From contig CBDFGG010000003.1 in the NCBI GenBank assembly GCA_965247015.1, positions 1-64,000 of the forward strand: 64,000 nt of DNA. The letters are read 5' to 3'. The stretch is from JAIXWP01 sp965247015. Its GTDB lineage: Bacteria; Bacteroidota; Bacteroidia; Flavobacteriales_D; Sanyastnellaceae. This document shows positions 27,041-35,948 of this stretch, in pieces. The position numbers were made by a program, and so were the translations under genes. Each line of letters opens with the position of its first letter. Within the stretch, counting starts at the first letter, position 1. The notes under the pieces were generated by a model, which did no database searches, was not told where the DNA came from, and worked only from the letters and a program-made list of their open reading frames with translations.

Positions 27041-27781
27041 ATGCATTTTCGCGACCGCGCCATTATTCGCTTGGAAACCGTGGACTCCACGAACAACTAT
27101 GCTGCCAACCTCCTTCGACTGTCAAGTCCGCCTGATGGCACTGTCATAACGGCACAAGAACAAACACATGGAAAAGGGCAGCGAGGTTCTTCTTGGGTGG
27201 CACTCAAAGGAGATAACCTCCTAACTTCCATGATTGTTTACCCGAATTTCTTAAATGCATCAAACAGTTTTGGACTTTCTCAAATTGCTGCCATTGCTGT
27301 CAAAGAAACTATTGAGTCTTTATGCGACAAGGACGTCTACATTAAATGGCCCAACGACATTATTGTAAACAATAAAAAAATTGCAGGTATCCTTATCGAA
27401 TACAACTGGTCTGAGACTAAAATTCAAAGTGCGGTAATTGGCTGGGGAATAAATGTGAACCAAAGACAATTCGAATTGCTCTCTGCGCAATCTCTTCGCA
27501 TGATTACTGGTCGGCACATGCCAACAGAATCTGTCCTTGATGTTTTGATCGACCGCTTCGATCGACTCTATGCGGCTCTCAAGGAAGGAAAACGCGAGGA
27601 TATAAAAAAGACTTATTTGCAACACTTATATAAGTTCCAAGAAAAAGCGGCCTACCATTTCCAAAATGAAATCATCCATGCTGTCATTTCAGACGTTGCA
27701 GAAGATGGAAAGCTCATTCTATCGAAGGAAGGGGGCGAAGAAATCCGAGCAGATATCAAAGAGATTAGCCTTATTTTCTAA
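27041..27781 (+). CDS. birA: biotin--[acetyl-CoA-carboxylase] ligase
   Basis: BirA activates biotin with ATP and attaches it to the biotin carboxyl carrier protein. The 246-residue protein is the class I type, with no N-terminal helix-turn-helix, so it should not act as a repressor. VDSTNNYAANL near residue 11, the biotinyl-AMP loop GKGQRGSSW near 46 and IKWPNDIIVNNKKIAGILIE near 101 are conserved; the C-terminal small domain (about 195-246) is present. The gene is divergent from rsfS, a common Bacteroidota arrangement. Confidence 0.94.
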   Translation: MHFRDRAIIRLETVDSTNNYAANLLRLSSPPDGTVITAQEQTHGKGQRGSSWVALKGDNLLTSMIVYPNFLNASNSFGLSQIAAIAVKETIESLCDKDVYIKWPNDIIVNNKKIAGILIEYNWSETKIQSAVIGWGINVNQRQFELLSAQSLRMITGRHMPTESVLDVLIDRFDRLYAALKEGKREDIKKTYLQHLYKFQEKAAYHFQNEIIHAVISDVAEDGKLILSKEGGEEIRADIKEISLIF

Positions 27782-27807
27782 AATATTTCAAAAAAATTCT
27801 CTATTAT

Positions 27808-27819
27808 TATGCATGCATA
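27808..27819. promoter_or_regulatory. 12-bp perfect palindrome TATGCATGCATA
   Basis: A perfect palindrome in the 81-base gap between birA and the MarR gene, 20 bases upstream of the GTAGGAA inverted repeat and roughly where a -33 element would sit. It may be a second operator half or chance in AT-rich DNA. Confidence 0.35.
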
Positions 27820-27839
27820 GCGAATTTTTTCCTTTATTC

Positions 27840-27857
27840 GTAGGAAATAATTCCTAC
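27840..27857. promoter_or_regulatory. candidate MarR operator: inverted repeat GTAGGAA-N4-TTCCTAC
   Basis: Perfect 7-bp arms with an ATAA spacer, 18 bases in all, ending 5 bases before the GTG start of the MarR-family gene. MarR proteins typically bind palindromes of this size over their own promoter and repress their operon. The weak -7-like TTTATTCG at 27833-27840 would place the transcription start inside the repeat. Confidence 0.6.
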
Positions 27858-27862
27858 TGACC

Positions 27863-28318
27863 GTGAAACAAGAAGAGACAATAGACTTCCATATTCGTTG
27901 GGCATGGGCTAAAATATCCAAGGCATACAACGCCGAGGCCGCCAAATCAGAAGGTAGCATGGCTATTGGCTATGTGCTTCTCAACATCGAAAAAGAAGGT
28001 ACTCCCTCCACCAAACTTGGTCCCAAGATGGGTATGGAGCCCACTTCCCTAACCAGACTATTAAAGTCGATGGAAGAAATGGATCTCATTTCTCGCCAAC
28101 CCGATAAACAAGACAAAAGAGTTGTTAGAGTTCACCTCACACAAAAAGGCAAAGCGATGCGTGAGGTTTCTAAAGACGTAGTGATCCGCTTCAATGAATT
28201 TATCAGAGCCAATATTTCTCCAAAAAAATTAGAAGTATTCATTGAAGTCATGCAAGAAATAAATGCTTTACTAGAAAATAATATGGTGTTTGACACCGCA
28301 ATAGAAAACAAACAATGA
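27863..28318 (+). CDS. MarR-family transcriptional regulator of the beta-oxidation operon
   Basis: A winged-helix repressor of 151 residues. The recognition-helix region MGMEPTSLTRLLKSMEEMDLISRQ lies at about 55-78 and the wing DKQDKRVVRVHLTQKG at about 81-96, both standard for MarR. The start is GTG at 27863. Its stop overlaps the start of the 801-residue hydroxyacyl-CoA dehydrogenase gene by 4 bases (ATGA), tying the regulator to fatty-acid oxidation. An acyl-CoA or fatty acid is the likely ligand by analogy with other regulators in such operons; the sequence itself does not show it. A perfect inverted repeat just upstream suggests autorepression. Confidence 0.9.
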   Translation: MKQEETIDFHIRWAWAKISKAYNAEAAKSEGSMAIGYVLLNIEKEGTPSTKLGPKMGMEPTSLTRLLKSMEEMDLISRQPDKQDKRVVRVHLTQKGKAMREVSKDVVIRFNEFIRANISPKKLEVFIEVMQEINALLENNMVFDTAIENKQ

Positions 28319-30720
28319 AAAGGAACATCCGAAAGATTGCCGTCATTGGTTCGGGAGTAATGGGTTCTCGAATCGCTTGTCACTACGCCAATATTGGAGT
28401 GCAAGTACTTCTATTAGACATCGCCCCTAATCAACTCACAGAGTCAGAGGTCGCGAAAGGATTGACATTGGAAAGCAAGGCGGTTCGCAATAGAATTGTG
28501 AACGATGCTTTGCAAGCCGCGCTTACATCCAACCCTTCACCCATTTACCAAAAGAAATTTGCCTCGAGAATTTCGACTGGTAATCTCACCGATGATATCT
28601 CTAAAATAAAAGATGTTGACTGGATTATTGAAGTGGTGACAGAACGTCTGGATATCAAACAAAAAGTTTTTGAATCCATTGAAGCACACCGCAAGCCTGG
28701 AACAATTGTTACGACCAACACTTCCGGTATTCCGATCAAACTCTTGATTCAAAATAGAAGTGAAGATTTTGTAAAAAACTTCTGTGGAACACACTTCTTC
28801 AACCCACCGAGGTATTTGAAATTATTGGAAATAATTCCAAGTGAAAAAACAGATCCAGAATTAATCGCCTTTCTAGAGGATTATGGCCAAAGATTTTTAG
28901 GAAAAACTGTAGTTCGTTGTAAAGACACACCAGCATTCATTGCGAATAGAATTGGCGTGTACAGCATTCAAGCACTTTTCCATATCGTGAAAGAAATGGG
29001 ACTACGTGTTGAAGAAGTGGATAAACTCACGGGGCCAGTACTCGGTCGTCCGAAAAGTGCCACCTTCCGAACTTGTGATGTCGTGGGTCTTGACACGCTG
29101 GTGCACGTCGCAAATGGTGTTCGCGAAAACTGTCCTCAAGATGAAGCCAAAGCAGCATTTGAAATACCAGATTTCATTTCGAAAATGGTAACAGAAAACA
29201 GACTTGGTGACAAGACAAAAGGTGGTTTCTATAAAAAGACAAAAGATGAAAAAGGGAAAACGGAGATTCTTTCCCTCAATTTAGTTACAGGTGAATACGA
29301 ACCTCAACAAAAAGCAAAGTTTGCAACACTTGAGGCCACGAAAATGATCGATGATCTAGGTCAGCGTATACCAGTTCTTTATAATGGAAAAGATAGAGCA
29401 GGTGAATTCTATAAGAAAAGCTTCTTGAATCTATTCGCATACGTTTCTCATCGCATTCCAGAAATTAGTGATGAACTATATCGCATAGATGATGCAATGA
29501 AGGCTGGATTTGGCTGGGCCATGGGACCATTCGAATACTGGGAAAAAATAGGTGTGTCAAAAGTTCTGAGCGATGCGAAAGAATTGAATATTCAAATTGC
29601 TCCATGGGTAGAAGAAATGGTTTCTAAAGGTCATCAAACCTTCTACTCTATTGCAGATGGCAAAAAATATTTCTACGACATTGCTTCAAAATCAGCCCAA
29701 GTAGTACCGAGCAACGACCGAATGATCGTTCTGTCGCACTTGCCTGATAGCTCTATTGTATGGCAGAATAAAAATGTCACCGTCCGTCACATCGGCGACG
29801 GAATCCTCGCTTGTTCGTGGAAAACAAAAATGAATACCATCGGCAGCGAAGTTATTCAAGGTCTGCATAAAGCAATGGACATTGCTGAGGCATCCTATAA
29901 AGGATTAGTGTTATTCAATGATGACGAACATTTCAGCGCCGGTGCTAATGTGGGGCTCATCTTTATGCTCGCTGCGGAGCAAGAATATGAAGAACTTGAT
30001 CTAGCCGTTCGTGCATTCCAAAATACGACCATGCGACTTCGCACATGCGGCGTTCCTGTAATTGCAGCGCCACACTCTCTCGCTCTTGGTGGTGGTTGTG
30101 AAATCTCGATGCATTGTGATAAAGTTGTTGCGCATGCAGAGCTCTACATGGGGCTTGTTGAATTCGGAGTTGGCCTGATCCCTGGAGGCGGTGGCACAAA
30201 AGAATTTGCATTGAGATGTGCTGATGAAATCAAAGAAGGAGATATCAGAATCAATACTTTCAGAAAACGATTCTTGACGGTAGGTCAAGCAAAAGTTTCC
30301 ACCTCAGCACATGAAGCTTTTGAACTCGGTTACTTGCGTGAAGGAATTGATGAAGTAGTGGTTAGCCGCGAACTTCAACTTGCAAGAGCAAAAGAAGCTG
30401 CGCTAGAATTGTATAATAAAGGCTATGTAGCCCCTACCCCACGTAAAGACATTTACATACTAGGTCAAGAAGGACTTGGAATCGTATACGTTGGTGCAAA
30501 CAGCATGTTCAGTGGTAATTATATCAGTGAACACGATCAAGTGATCTCTGAAAAATTAGGCTTCGCTCTAGCAGGTGGAGATCTCTCACAACCCCAACAA
30601 GTAAGCGAGCAATATTTACTCGATCTAGAAAGAAAAGCATTCCTTGAATTGTGTACTAAAAAGAAAACACTCGAGCGCATGCAAAGTCTATTGACCACAG
30701 GTAAAATTTTAAGAAACTAA
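28315..30720 (+). CDS. 3-hydroxyacyl-CoA dehydrogenase / enoyl-CoA hydratase fusion
   Basis: A bifunctional beta-oxidation enzyme of 801 residues: hydration of enoyl-CoA and oxidation of 3-hydroxyacyl-CoA. The order is dehydrogenase first, hydratase last, the reverse of E. coli FadB. The NAD-binding fold starts at residue 7 (VIGSGVMGSRIACHYA); NTSGIPI and CGTHFFNPPRYLKLLEII near 140-165 are catalytic-domain motifs. The crotonase domain occupies about residues 490-720, with HSLALGGGCEISMHCD near 586 and the catalytic-Glu region MGLVEFGVGLIPGGGG near 606. This layout is widespread in Bacteroidota. It is coupled to the MarR gene upstream and followed after 14 bases by the thiolase. Confidence 0.93.
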   Translation: MKRNIRKIAVIGSGVMGSRIACHYANIGVQVLLLDIAPNQLTESEVAKGLTLESKAVRNRIVNDALQAALTSNPSPIYQKKFASRISTGNLTDDISKIKDVDWIIEVVTERLDIKQKVFESIEAHRKPGTIVTTNTSGIPIKLLIQNRSEDFVKNFCGTHFFNPPRYLKLLEIIPSEKTDPELIAFLEDYGQRFLGKTVVRCKDTPAFIANRIGVYSIQALFHIVKEMGLRVEEVDKLTGPVLGRPKSATFRTCDVVGLDTLVHVANGVRENCPQDEAKAAFEIPDFISKMVTENRLGDKTKGGFYKKTKDEKGKTEILSLNLVTGEYEPQQKAKFATLEATKMIDDLGQRIPVLYNGKDRAGEFYKKSFLNLFAYVSHRIPEISDELYRIDDAMKAGFGWAMGPFEYWEKIGVSKVLSDAKELNIQIAPWVEEMVSKGHQTFYSIADGKKYFYDIASKSAQVVPSNDRMIVLSHLPDSSIVWQNKNVTVRHIGDGILACSWKTKMNTIGSEVIQGLHKAMDIAEASYKGLVLFNDDEHFSAGANVGLIFMLAAEQEYEELDLAVRAFQNTTMRLRTCGVPVIAAPHSLALGGGCEISMHCDKVVAHAELYMGLVEFGVGLIPGGGGTKEFALRCADEIKEGDIRINTFRKRFLTVGQAKVSTSAHEAFELGYLREGIDEVVVSRELQLARAKEAALELYNKGYVAPTPRKDIYILGQEGLGIVYVGANSMFSGNYISEHDQVISEKLGFALAGGDLSQPQQVSEQYLLDLERKAFLELCTKKKTLERMQSLLTTGKILRN

Positions 30721-30734
30721 AAAAACGCACGAGC

Positions 30735-31910
30735 ATGAATGCATATATCATAGCAGGCTATAGAACAGCCGTTGGAAAAGCACCTCGCGGTTTTTACAAA
30801 TTTGTAAGACCCGACGAACTCGGTGCGAAAGTGATTAAAAAACTAGTGAGTGATTTCCCTCAACTAGATCAAAATAAAATTGACGACATCATTGTAGGAA
30901 ATGCGACACCCGAAGCCGAACAAGGATTGAACGTTGGTCGTATGATTTCTTTGATGGGCCTTGATACCGTGAAAGTACCTGGTATGACAGTAAATAGATA
31001 CTGCTCATCAGGACTTGAAACAATTGCTATTGCTGCTGCAAAAATCCATGCTGGACTGAGCGATTGTATCATTGCAGGTGGTGTTGAAACGATGAGCCCG
31101 ATTCCTTTTGGAGGATGGAGAATCGTTCCTCATTATCAAGTTGCAAAAAGCAATCCTGATTGGTATTGGAACATGGGACTAACAGCTGAAGCTGTAGCAA
31201 AAGAGTTCAATGTTTCTCGAGAAGATCAAGATGAATTCTCATTGAAGTCTCATCAAAAAGCAGTAAGCGCAATTGAATCCGGTAAATTCAAAGATGAAAT
31301 TATTCCTATTGAAGTGACAGAAATTTTTCTTGATGCGAGCGAAAAAAGACAAGAAAGAAAGTACGTTGTTGACACAGATGAAGGTCCGCGAAAAGACTCC
31401 ACCAAAGAAGCTCTTGCGAAGTTAAAACCAGTGTTCGATGCACGAGGAAGCGTTACTGCCGGTAATAGCAGCCAAACATCAGATGGTGCGGCATTCGTTA
31501 TGATTGTTTCTGAAAAAATGCTGAAAGAATTGAATGTAAAACCACTCGCAAAATTGTTGAGTTATCATGTGTCAGGACTAGAGCCTCGCATCATGGGTGT
31601 GGGTCCAATTTATGCCATTCCAGAAGCTGTGAAAAAAGCAGGACTTCAACTTTCCGATATTGATCTTTTCGAATTGAATGAGGCGTTTGCTTCCCAAAGC
31701 TTAGCTGTCATTCGCGAACTCGGATTGGATCAATCTAAAGTAAATGTAAATGGTGGTGCCATCGCTCTAGGCCACCCGCTAGGCTGCACAGGAGCTAAGC
31801 TCACCGTTCAGTTGATGAATGAAATGAGAAGACAAAACAAAAAATACGGCGTAGTTACCATGTGCGTAGGTACTGGTCAAGGTGCCGCTGGAGTATTCGA
31901 ATTATTGTGA
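30735..31910 (+). CDS. fadA: acetyl-CoA acyltransferase (3-ketoacyl-CoA thiolase)
   Basis: Thiolase releases acetyl-CoA from 3-ketoacyl-CoA, the last step of beta-oxidation. The 391-residue protein has the nucleophile Cys90 in VNRYCSSGLE, the second signature NVNGGAIALGHPLGCTGAK near residue 334 and the C-terminal CVGTGQGAAG with the base cysteine near 378. ELNEAFASQSLAV near 310 is also conserved. It sits between the dehydrogenase/hydratase and the acyl-CoA dehydrogenase genes, with 14- and 23-base gaps. Confidence 0.95.
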   Translation: MNAYIIAGYRTAVGKAPRGFYKFVRPDELGAKVIKKLVSDFPQLDQNKIDDIIVGNATPEAEQGLNVGRMISLMGLDTVKVPGMTVNRYCSSGLETIAIAAAKIHAGLSDCIIAGGVETMSPIPFGGWRIVPHYQVAKSNPDWYWNMGLTAEAVAKEFNVSREDQDEFSLKSHQKAVSAIESGKFKDEIIPIEVTEIFLDASEKRQERKYVVDTDEGPRKDSTKEALAKLKPVFDARGSVTAGNSSQTSDGAAFVMIVSEKMLKELNVKPLAKLLSYHVSGLEPRIMGVGPIYAIPEAVKKAGLQLSDIDLFELNEAFASQSLAVIRELGLDQSKVNVNGGAIALGHPLGCTGAKLTVQLMNEMRRQNKKYGVVTMCVGTGQGAAGVFELL

Positions 31911-31933
31911 ACCAATTATAAAAATTGAAGGCC

Positions 31934-33724
31934 ATGTCAGAAACAAAATTAAAAGCAATAACAGGTGGTGAATTTTTGATTCGCCCGACACAAGCATCAG
32001 ACATTTTCATTCCTGAAGAATGGTGTGAAGAACAAGTGATGATGAAAAAAATGTGTGAAGATTTCGTCAATCAAGATATCGTTCCGAGACTTGATGCCAT
32101 CGATCATCAAGAAGAAGGATTGATGGAAAGCATCATGGATAAAGCAGGAGAACTAGGACTTCTTGGCGTTTCAGTTCCTGAAGATCTCGGGGGTATGGGA
32201 ATGGATTTCAAAACATCGATGCTATGCACCGAAGCTTTGGGACAGGGACATAGTTTTTCTGTTGCCTATGGAGCGCATACTGGAATCGGCACACTTCCTA
32301 TTCTCTATTATGGAAACGAAGAACAAAAGAAGAAATACATCCCTAAGCTCGCTACAGGCGAATGGAAAGGATGTTATTGCTTGACTGAACCAGGAAGTGG
32401 TTCGGATGCCAATAGCGGTAAAACACGCGCTGTATTAAGCGAAGATGGCAAGCATTATATCATCAATGGACAAAAAATGTGGATCACCAACGGTGGATTC
32501 GCGCATGTGCTAACCGTATTCGCAAAGATTGACAATGATGAAAACCTTTCAGCATTCATTCTCACCAGAGACATGGATGGAATCACATATAATGCTGAAG
32601 AAAAAAAGATGGGGATCAAGGGTAGCAGCACGCGTCAAATCTTCTTTAACAATGTAAAAGTGCCAGTTGAAAATCTTCTTAGCGAAAGAGGCAACGGATT
32701 TAAGATTGCAGTGAACATCTTAAACATCGGTCGAATCAAATTGGCTGGTGGCGTGCTTGGTGGAGCAAAAGGAGTTGTAACAGACAGCATCAAATATGCA
32801 AACGAGCGTGAACAATTTGGCAGACCTATCTCGAAGTACGGAGCGATTCGTCATAAATTGGCTGAACAAACGATTCGTTGTTATGCCGTAGAAAGCGCTC
32901 TCTATCGCGCCACACAGAACATCGACGACGCTATCAATGCACTCATCGCCGGTGGAATGGATAAAGGACAAGCGGTACTAAAGGGCATTGCATCATTTGC
33001 ACCAGAGTGCGCTATCCTAAAGGTATTTGGTTCTGAAGCATTAGACTATTGTGTAGACGAGGGAGTTCAAATATTCGGTGGAATGGGCTATAGCGCTGAA
33101 ACCCGCATGGAGAAGAGCTATCGCGACTCTCGTATCAATCGTATCTTCGAAGGAACAAACGAAATTAATCGCCTCCTTACTGTAGATATGATTTTGAAAA
33201 AAGCGATGAAAGGAGAGTTGGATTTGATGGGACCCGCAATGTCAGTTGCGAACGAATTGATGTCTATCCCAGACTTTGGCGACGCACCTAGCAATGTGTT
33301 CGAGCAATCACATGAAATCATCCAACGATTTAAAAAAGCACTTCTTTTAGTTGCAGGTGCAGCAGTGCAAAAACTTGCAATGCAGCTCCAGAAAGAGCAA
33401 GAAGTTTTGATGGGTATTGCAGACATTGCAATTCAAGTCTACGCTGCAGAAAGCACTTTGCTGCGCACCGAAAAACTAGCGTCTATCAAGGGAAAAGAAG
33501 CAATCCAAGCTCAAATTGAAATGATGCGCTGCGTTATTTATTCAGCTGGAGAGAAGATTCACTCTGCGGGTAAAGAATCACTCATTTCCTTCGCTGAAGG
33601 AGATGAACTAAAAATGATGCTAATGGGATTGAGAAGATTCTCTAAAGTAGAACCTTTCAATATCAAAGAATCACGTCGTGTTATTTCTGCTCAACTAATC
33701 GAAGCAAATGAATATTGCTTCTAA
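31934..33724 (+). CDS. acyl-CoA dehydrogenase, long form
   Basis: A FAD enzyme that introduces the first double bond in beta-oxidation. The 596-residue chain has the normal ACAD core (about 30-420): CYCLTEPGSGSDANSG near 146, WITNGGFA near 180, and RDSRINRIFEGTNEINR near 396 with the likely catalytic Glu. A C-terminal helical extension of about 170 residues makes it resemble very-long-chain dehydrogenases rather than the 380-residue short-chain ones. ATG 31934 is used; the in-frame TTG at 31925 adds three residues. It is the last gene of the MarR operon; a strong terminator follows. Confidence 0.93.
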   Translation: MSETKLKAITGGEFLIRPTQASDIFIPEEWCEEQVMMKKMCEDFVNQDIVPRLDAIDHQEEGLMESIMDKAGELGLLGVSVPEDLGGMGMDFKTSMLCTEALGQGHSFSVAYGAHTGIGTLPILYYGNEEQKKKYIPKLATGEWKGCYCLTEPGSGSDANSGKTRAVLSEDGKHYIINGQKMWITNGGFAHVLTVFAKIDNDENLSAFILTRDMDGITYNAEEKKMGIKGSSTRQIFFNNVKVPVENLLSERGNGFKIAVNILNIGRIKLAGGVLGGAKGVVTDSIKYANEREQFGRPISKYGAIRHKLAEQTIRCYAVESALYRATQNIDDAINALIAGGMDKGQAVLKGIASFAPECAILKVFGSEALDYCVDEGVQIFGGMGYSAETRMEKSYRDSRINRIFEGTNEINRLLTVDMILKKAMKGELDLMGPAMSVANELMSIPDFGDAPSNVFEQSHEIIQRFKKALLLVAGAAVQKLAMQLQKEQEVLMGIADIAIQVYAAESTLLRTEKLASIKGKEAIQAQIEMMRCVIYSAGEKIHSAGKESLISFAEGDELKMMLMGLRRFSKVEPFNIKESRRVISAQLIEANEYCF

Positions 33725-33741
33725 AAAATAGTTCTTATAAA

Positions 33742-33770
33742 AATAAGGCTCGAAATATTCGAGCCTTATT
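33742..33770. terminator. bidirectional intrinsic terminator
   Basis: Perfect 13-bp stem AATAAGGCTCGAA (33742-33754) / TTCGAGCCTTATT (33758-33770) with a 3-base loop and T-runs on both sides. It closes the beta-oxidation operon; its right arm contains the TAA stop of the convergent TIGR02757 gene. Confidence 0.92.
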
Positions 33771-34536
33771 TTTTTGCATTTACTCCAATACTGAATAGAG
33801 CGAAATCATATTTCACAGGATCTTGAGCATCCATCTTTCGTAGCACCGTCATCAATTCCTCAAGTGCTGTCCAATCATTTTGTTTTCTAGATAAAAGCTT
33901 CAGCTCTCTCGCCACATTTCCCGTATGCACATCTAGCGGCATCGCCAACACAGACGGATTCAATTTTTTCCAAAGTCCAAAATCAACTTGCTTCGAGTTT
34001 GACCGCACCATCCATCGAAGGAACATATTCAATCGCTTTGATGAGGAGCCAGACATGGGATTTGAAACATGCTTTGCGCTGCGCTCGGGATATTTTACAT
34101 TAAAAAAATGCGCTCTAAAACTCATGATTGCTGTGCGAATATCCTGACCATCATAGTGGCTAATGAAAGCATCTTCCAAGGATTCTGATTTCTTATAAAT
34201 GTGCTGTAATGCACTGCAAAAGAATTTACAATCTTCCGCATTGAACGTTCGATGCACCACACCGTCTAACACTTTCAGATCTTTTTTGGAATGATTCAAT
34301 ATGAAGTCAAATGGTCTTTCGTCCATTCGCTGCATGATTCCATTTGCGCTTTTGATAATCGACTTTCGATTACCCCAAGCAAGTGATGCAGCAAAGAATG
34401 CCGCGATTTCAATGTCTTGTTTTAAAGTAAATCGATGAGGGATAGAAATAGGATCTTCTGTAATGAACTTGGGGTGCTCATAGCGCTCCGCCTCTTCATC
34501 TAAGAAATGCTTTAATTCAAGTAGCTCTTTTTTCAT
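33766..34536 (-). CDS. TIGR02757 (DUF2400) family protein
   Basis: A conserved Bacteroidota protein of 256 residues whose function is not established. Family features seen are PISIPHRFTLKQDIEIAAFFAASLAWGNRKSI-type sequence near residues 27-58, CKFFCSALQHIY near 105 and MFLRWMVRSNSKQVDFGLW near 172, followed by PLDVHTGNVARELKLL. The helical pattern recalls HhH-GPD DNA glycosylase folds, an impression only. Its start overlaps the stop of the DUF4159 gene by 4 bases, and it is the last gene of the pabA-led run. Confidence 0.85.
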   Translation of the reverse strand: MKKELLELKHFLDEEAERYEHPKFITEDPISIPHRFTLKQDIEIAAFFAASLAWGNRKSIIKSANGIMQRMDERPFDFILNHSKKDLKVLDGVVHRTFNAEDCKFFCSALQHIYKKSESLEDAFISHYDGQDIRTAIMSFRAHFFNVKYPERSAKHVSNPMSGSSSKRLNMFLRWMVRSNSKQVDFGLWKKLNPSVLAMPLDVHTGNVARELKLLSRKQNDWTALEELMTVLRKMDAQDPVKYDFALFSIGVNAKK

Positions 34537-35201
34537 TTTGCTTCACCCATGAGCGCAAACTGTAGAATGTTTGCTCCCATTTTTAGCGCCTTTGTTCTTG
34601 CCTCTTCAGAATCGCGGTGTACTTCTGGATCTTCCCATCCATCACCTAAATCGCATTCAAGATCGTAAAAACAAACAAGTCGTCCTTCGTACACTAGGCC
34701 GAGGCCTTGAGGCGCTTTTCCATCATGCTCGTGAACCTTTGGAAGTCCGGTCGGAAAATCATACGTCTGATGATAAATGGGATGTCCAAACGGCAATTCG
34801 ACAAAATCAATTTCAGGAAAAACCTTCTTCATCTCCTTGCGCACGAACTTATCCATGCCGTAATTATCCGAGATATGTAAAAATCCACCGCCTAATAAAT
34901 AAGCGCGCAGATTGCTGGCATCACTCGGAGAAAAAACCACGTTGCCGTGACCTGTCATATGAATGAAAGGATAATTATTGATCTCTGGAGAACTCACATC
35001 TACGTATGGAACGGTCTCATCAATATTCATATTCAATTGGCGATTCACCCACTTTACCAGATTAGGAACGCTGGTCGGATTGGAATAATAATCTCCACCT
35101 CCCTTGTACTTCATTACAGCAATTTGATAAGACGGTGCCATGAAGGATACGCTTGCGATCCAGATAAACACCACCATTCCTACTAGACTCAACTTCTTCA
35201 T
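34533..35201 (-). CDS. exported DUF4159 protein
   Basis: A 222-residue protein with a signal peptide or N-terminal anchor (residues 1-20). The DUF4159 domain shows VAVMKYKGGGDYYSNPTSVPNLVKW-like sequence near 28-52, PFIHMTGHGNVVFSP near 78, LRAYLLGGGFLHISDNYGMD near 98, and GHPIYHQTYDFPTGLPK near 140. The fold is predicted to be glutamine-amidotransferase-like in related gliding-bacteria proteins; activity is unknown. The gene is 15 bases downstream of the TPR lipoprotein and overlaps the next gene by 4 bases. Confidence 0.85.
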   Translation of the reverse strand: MKKLSLVGMVVFIWIASVSFMAPSYQIAVMKYKGGGDYYSNPTSVPNLVKWVNRQLNMNIDETVPYVDVSSPEINNYPFIHMTGHGNVVFSPSDASNLRAYLLGGGFLHISDNYGMDKFVRKEMKKVFPEIDFVELPFGHPIYHQTYDFPTGLPKVHEHDGKAPQGLGLVYEGRLVCFYDLECDLGDGWEDPEVHRDSEEARTKALKMGANILQFALMGEAK

Positions 35202-35216
35202 AAATCCTTTCTTTTT

Positions 35217-35948
35217 TTACTTCTTTTCAAATTGTCTACAGCCATAAAGATAGTAATCATCACTTGCTTCATAGTACTTCATATTAATACACTTTTGCAA
35301 GTAATAGCATACTGAATCAGTCGGAGTGTTCCATAGCCCGCGTTGTACCTGCGACATGAGATAATAAACCTTCGGAGACTTCGGATGTTCCTTTAAAAGT
35401 TTCAACGCTTCTGGATAGACTACATCTACAGAATTGTATTTCATCATCAATTCGAGTCGTCCAGCCTTTGCTTCATACCGGCTAGGATCCATGGAAATAG
35501 CCTCATCTATCAATCGCATCTTTTCATCATACTTATCTCTCACACACATTGGAACCATTGAGAGTACATCATAGTTTTTCACCCCAAGGGTGTACGCCCT
35601 CACATAAACTTCACACTCCGACTCTTTATCTCTGAGTCGCTGATATACCACACCCAATCTCAAATATGGATGTGCGTTCATCTTATCTCTTTCAATGAAA
35701 GCATTGTAAAAATTGCGAGCATCTACCCACTTATTCATTGCTTCAAGACACTTCCCTTTTCCTTCCCAAGCTGGAGTAAATGTGCTATCTGCGCGAAGTG
35801 CAGCTTCAAATCTCTCCATTGCGTCGGCCGCATTATTCTCTGAAAGAAGCTTATTACCCATGTCACAATATTCTTGTGCACTAGGCCAACAACCACTTAT
35901 TGTAAAAAGTACAAAAAGTCCGAGTATATAAACTCCAATTTTTTTCAT
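35217..35948 (-). CDS. TPR-repeat lipoprotein
   Basis: A 243-residue predicted lipoprotein: signal peptide with lipobox ISGC (Cys20), then tetratricopeptide repeats. Helical repeat motifs are visible near 33-62 (NNAADAMERFEAALRADSTFTPAWEG with the A/W/G spacing), 67-96 and 100-130. No catalytic motif is seen, so it probably scaffolds an envelope complex. Its ATG overlaps the ridA stop by 4 bases. I cannot assign a specific function. Confidence 0.8.
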   Translation of the reverse strand: MKKIGVYILGLFVLFTISGCWPSAQEYCDMGNKLLSENNAADAMERFEAALRADSTFTPAWEGKGKCLEAMNKWVDARNFYNAFIERDKMNAHPYLRLGVVYQRLRDKESECEVYVRAYTLGVKNYDVLSMVPMCVRDKYDEKMRLIDEAISMDPSRYEAKAGRLELMMKYNSVDVVYPEALKLLKEHPKSPKVYYLMSQVQRGLWNTPTDSVCYYLQKCINMKYYEASDDYYLYGCRQFEKK

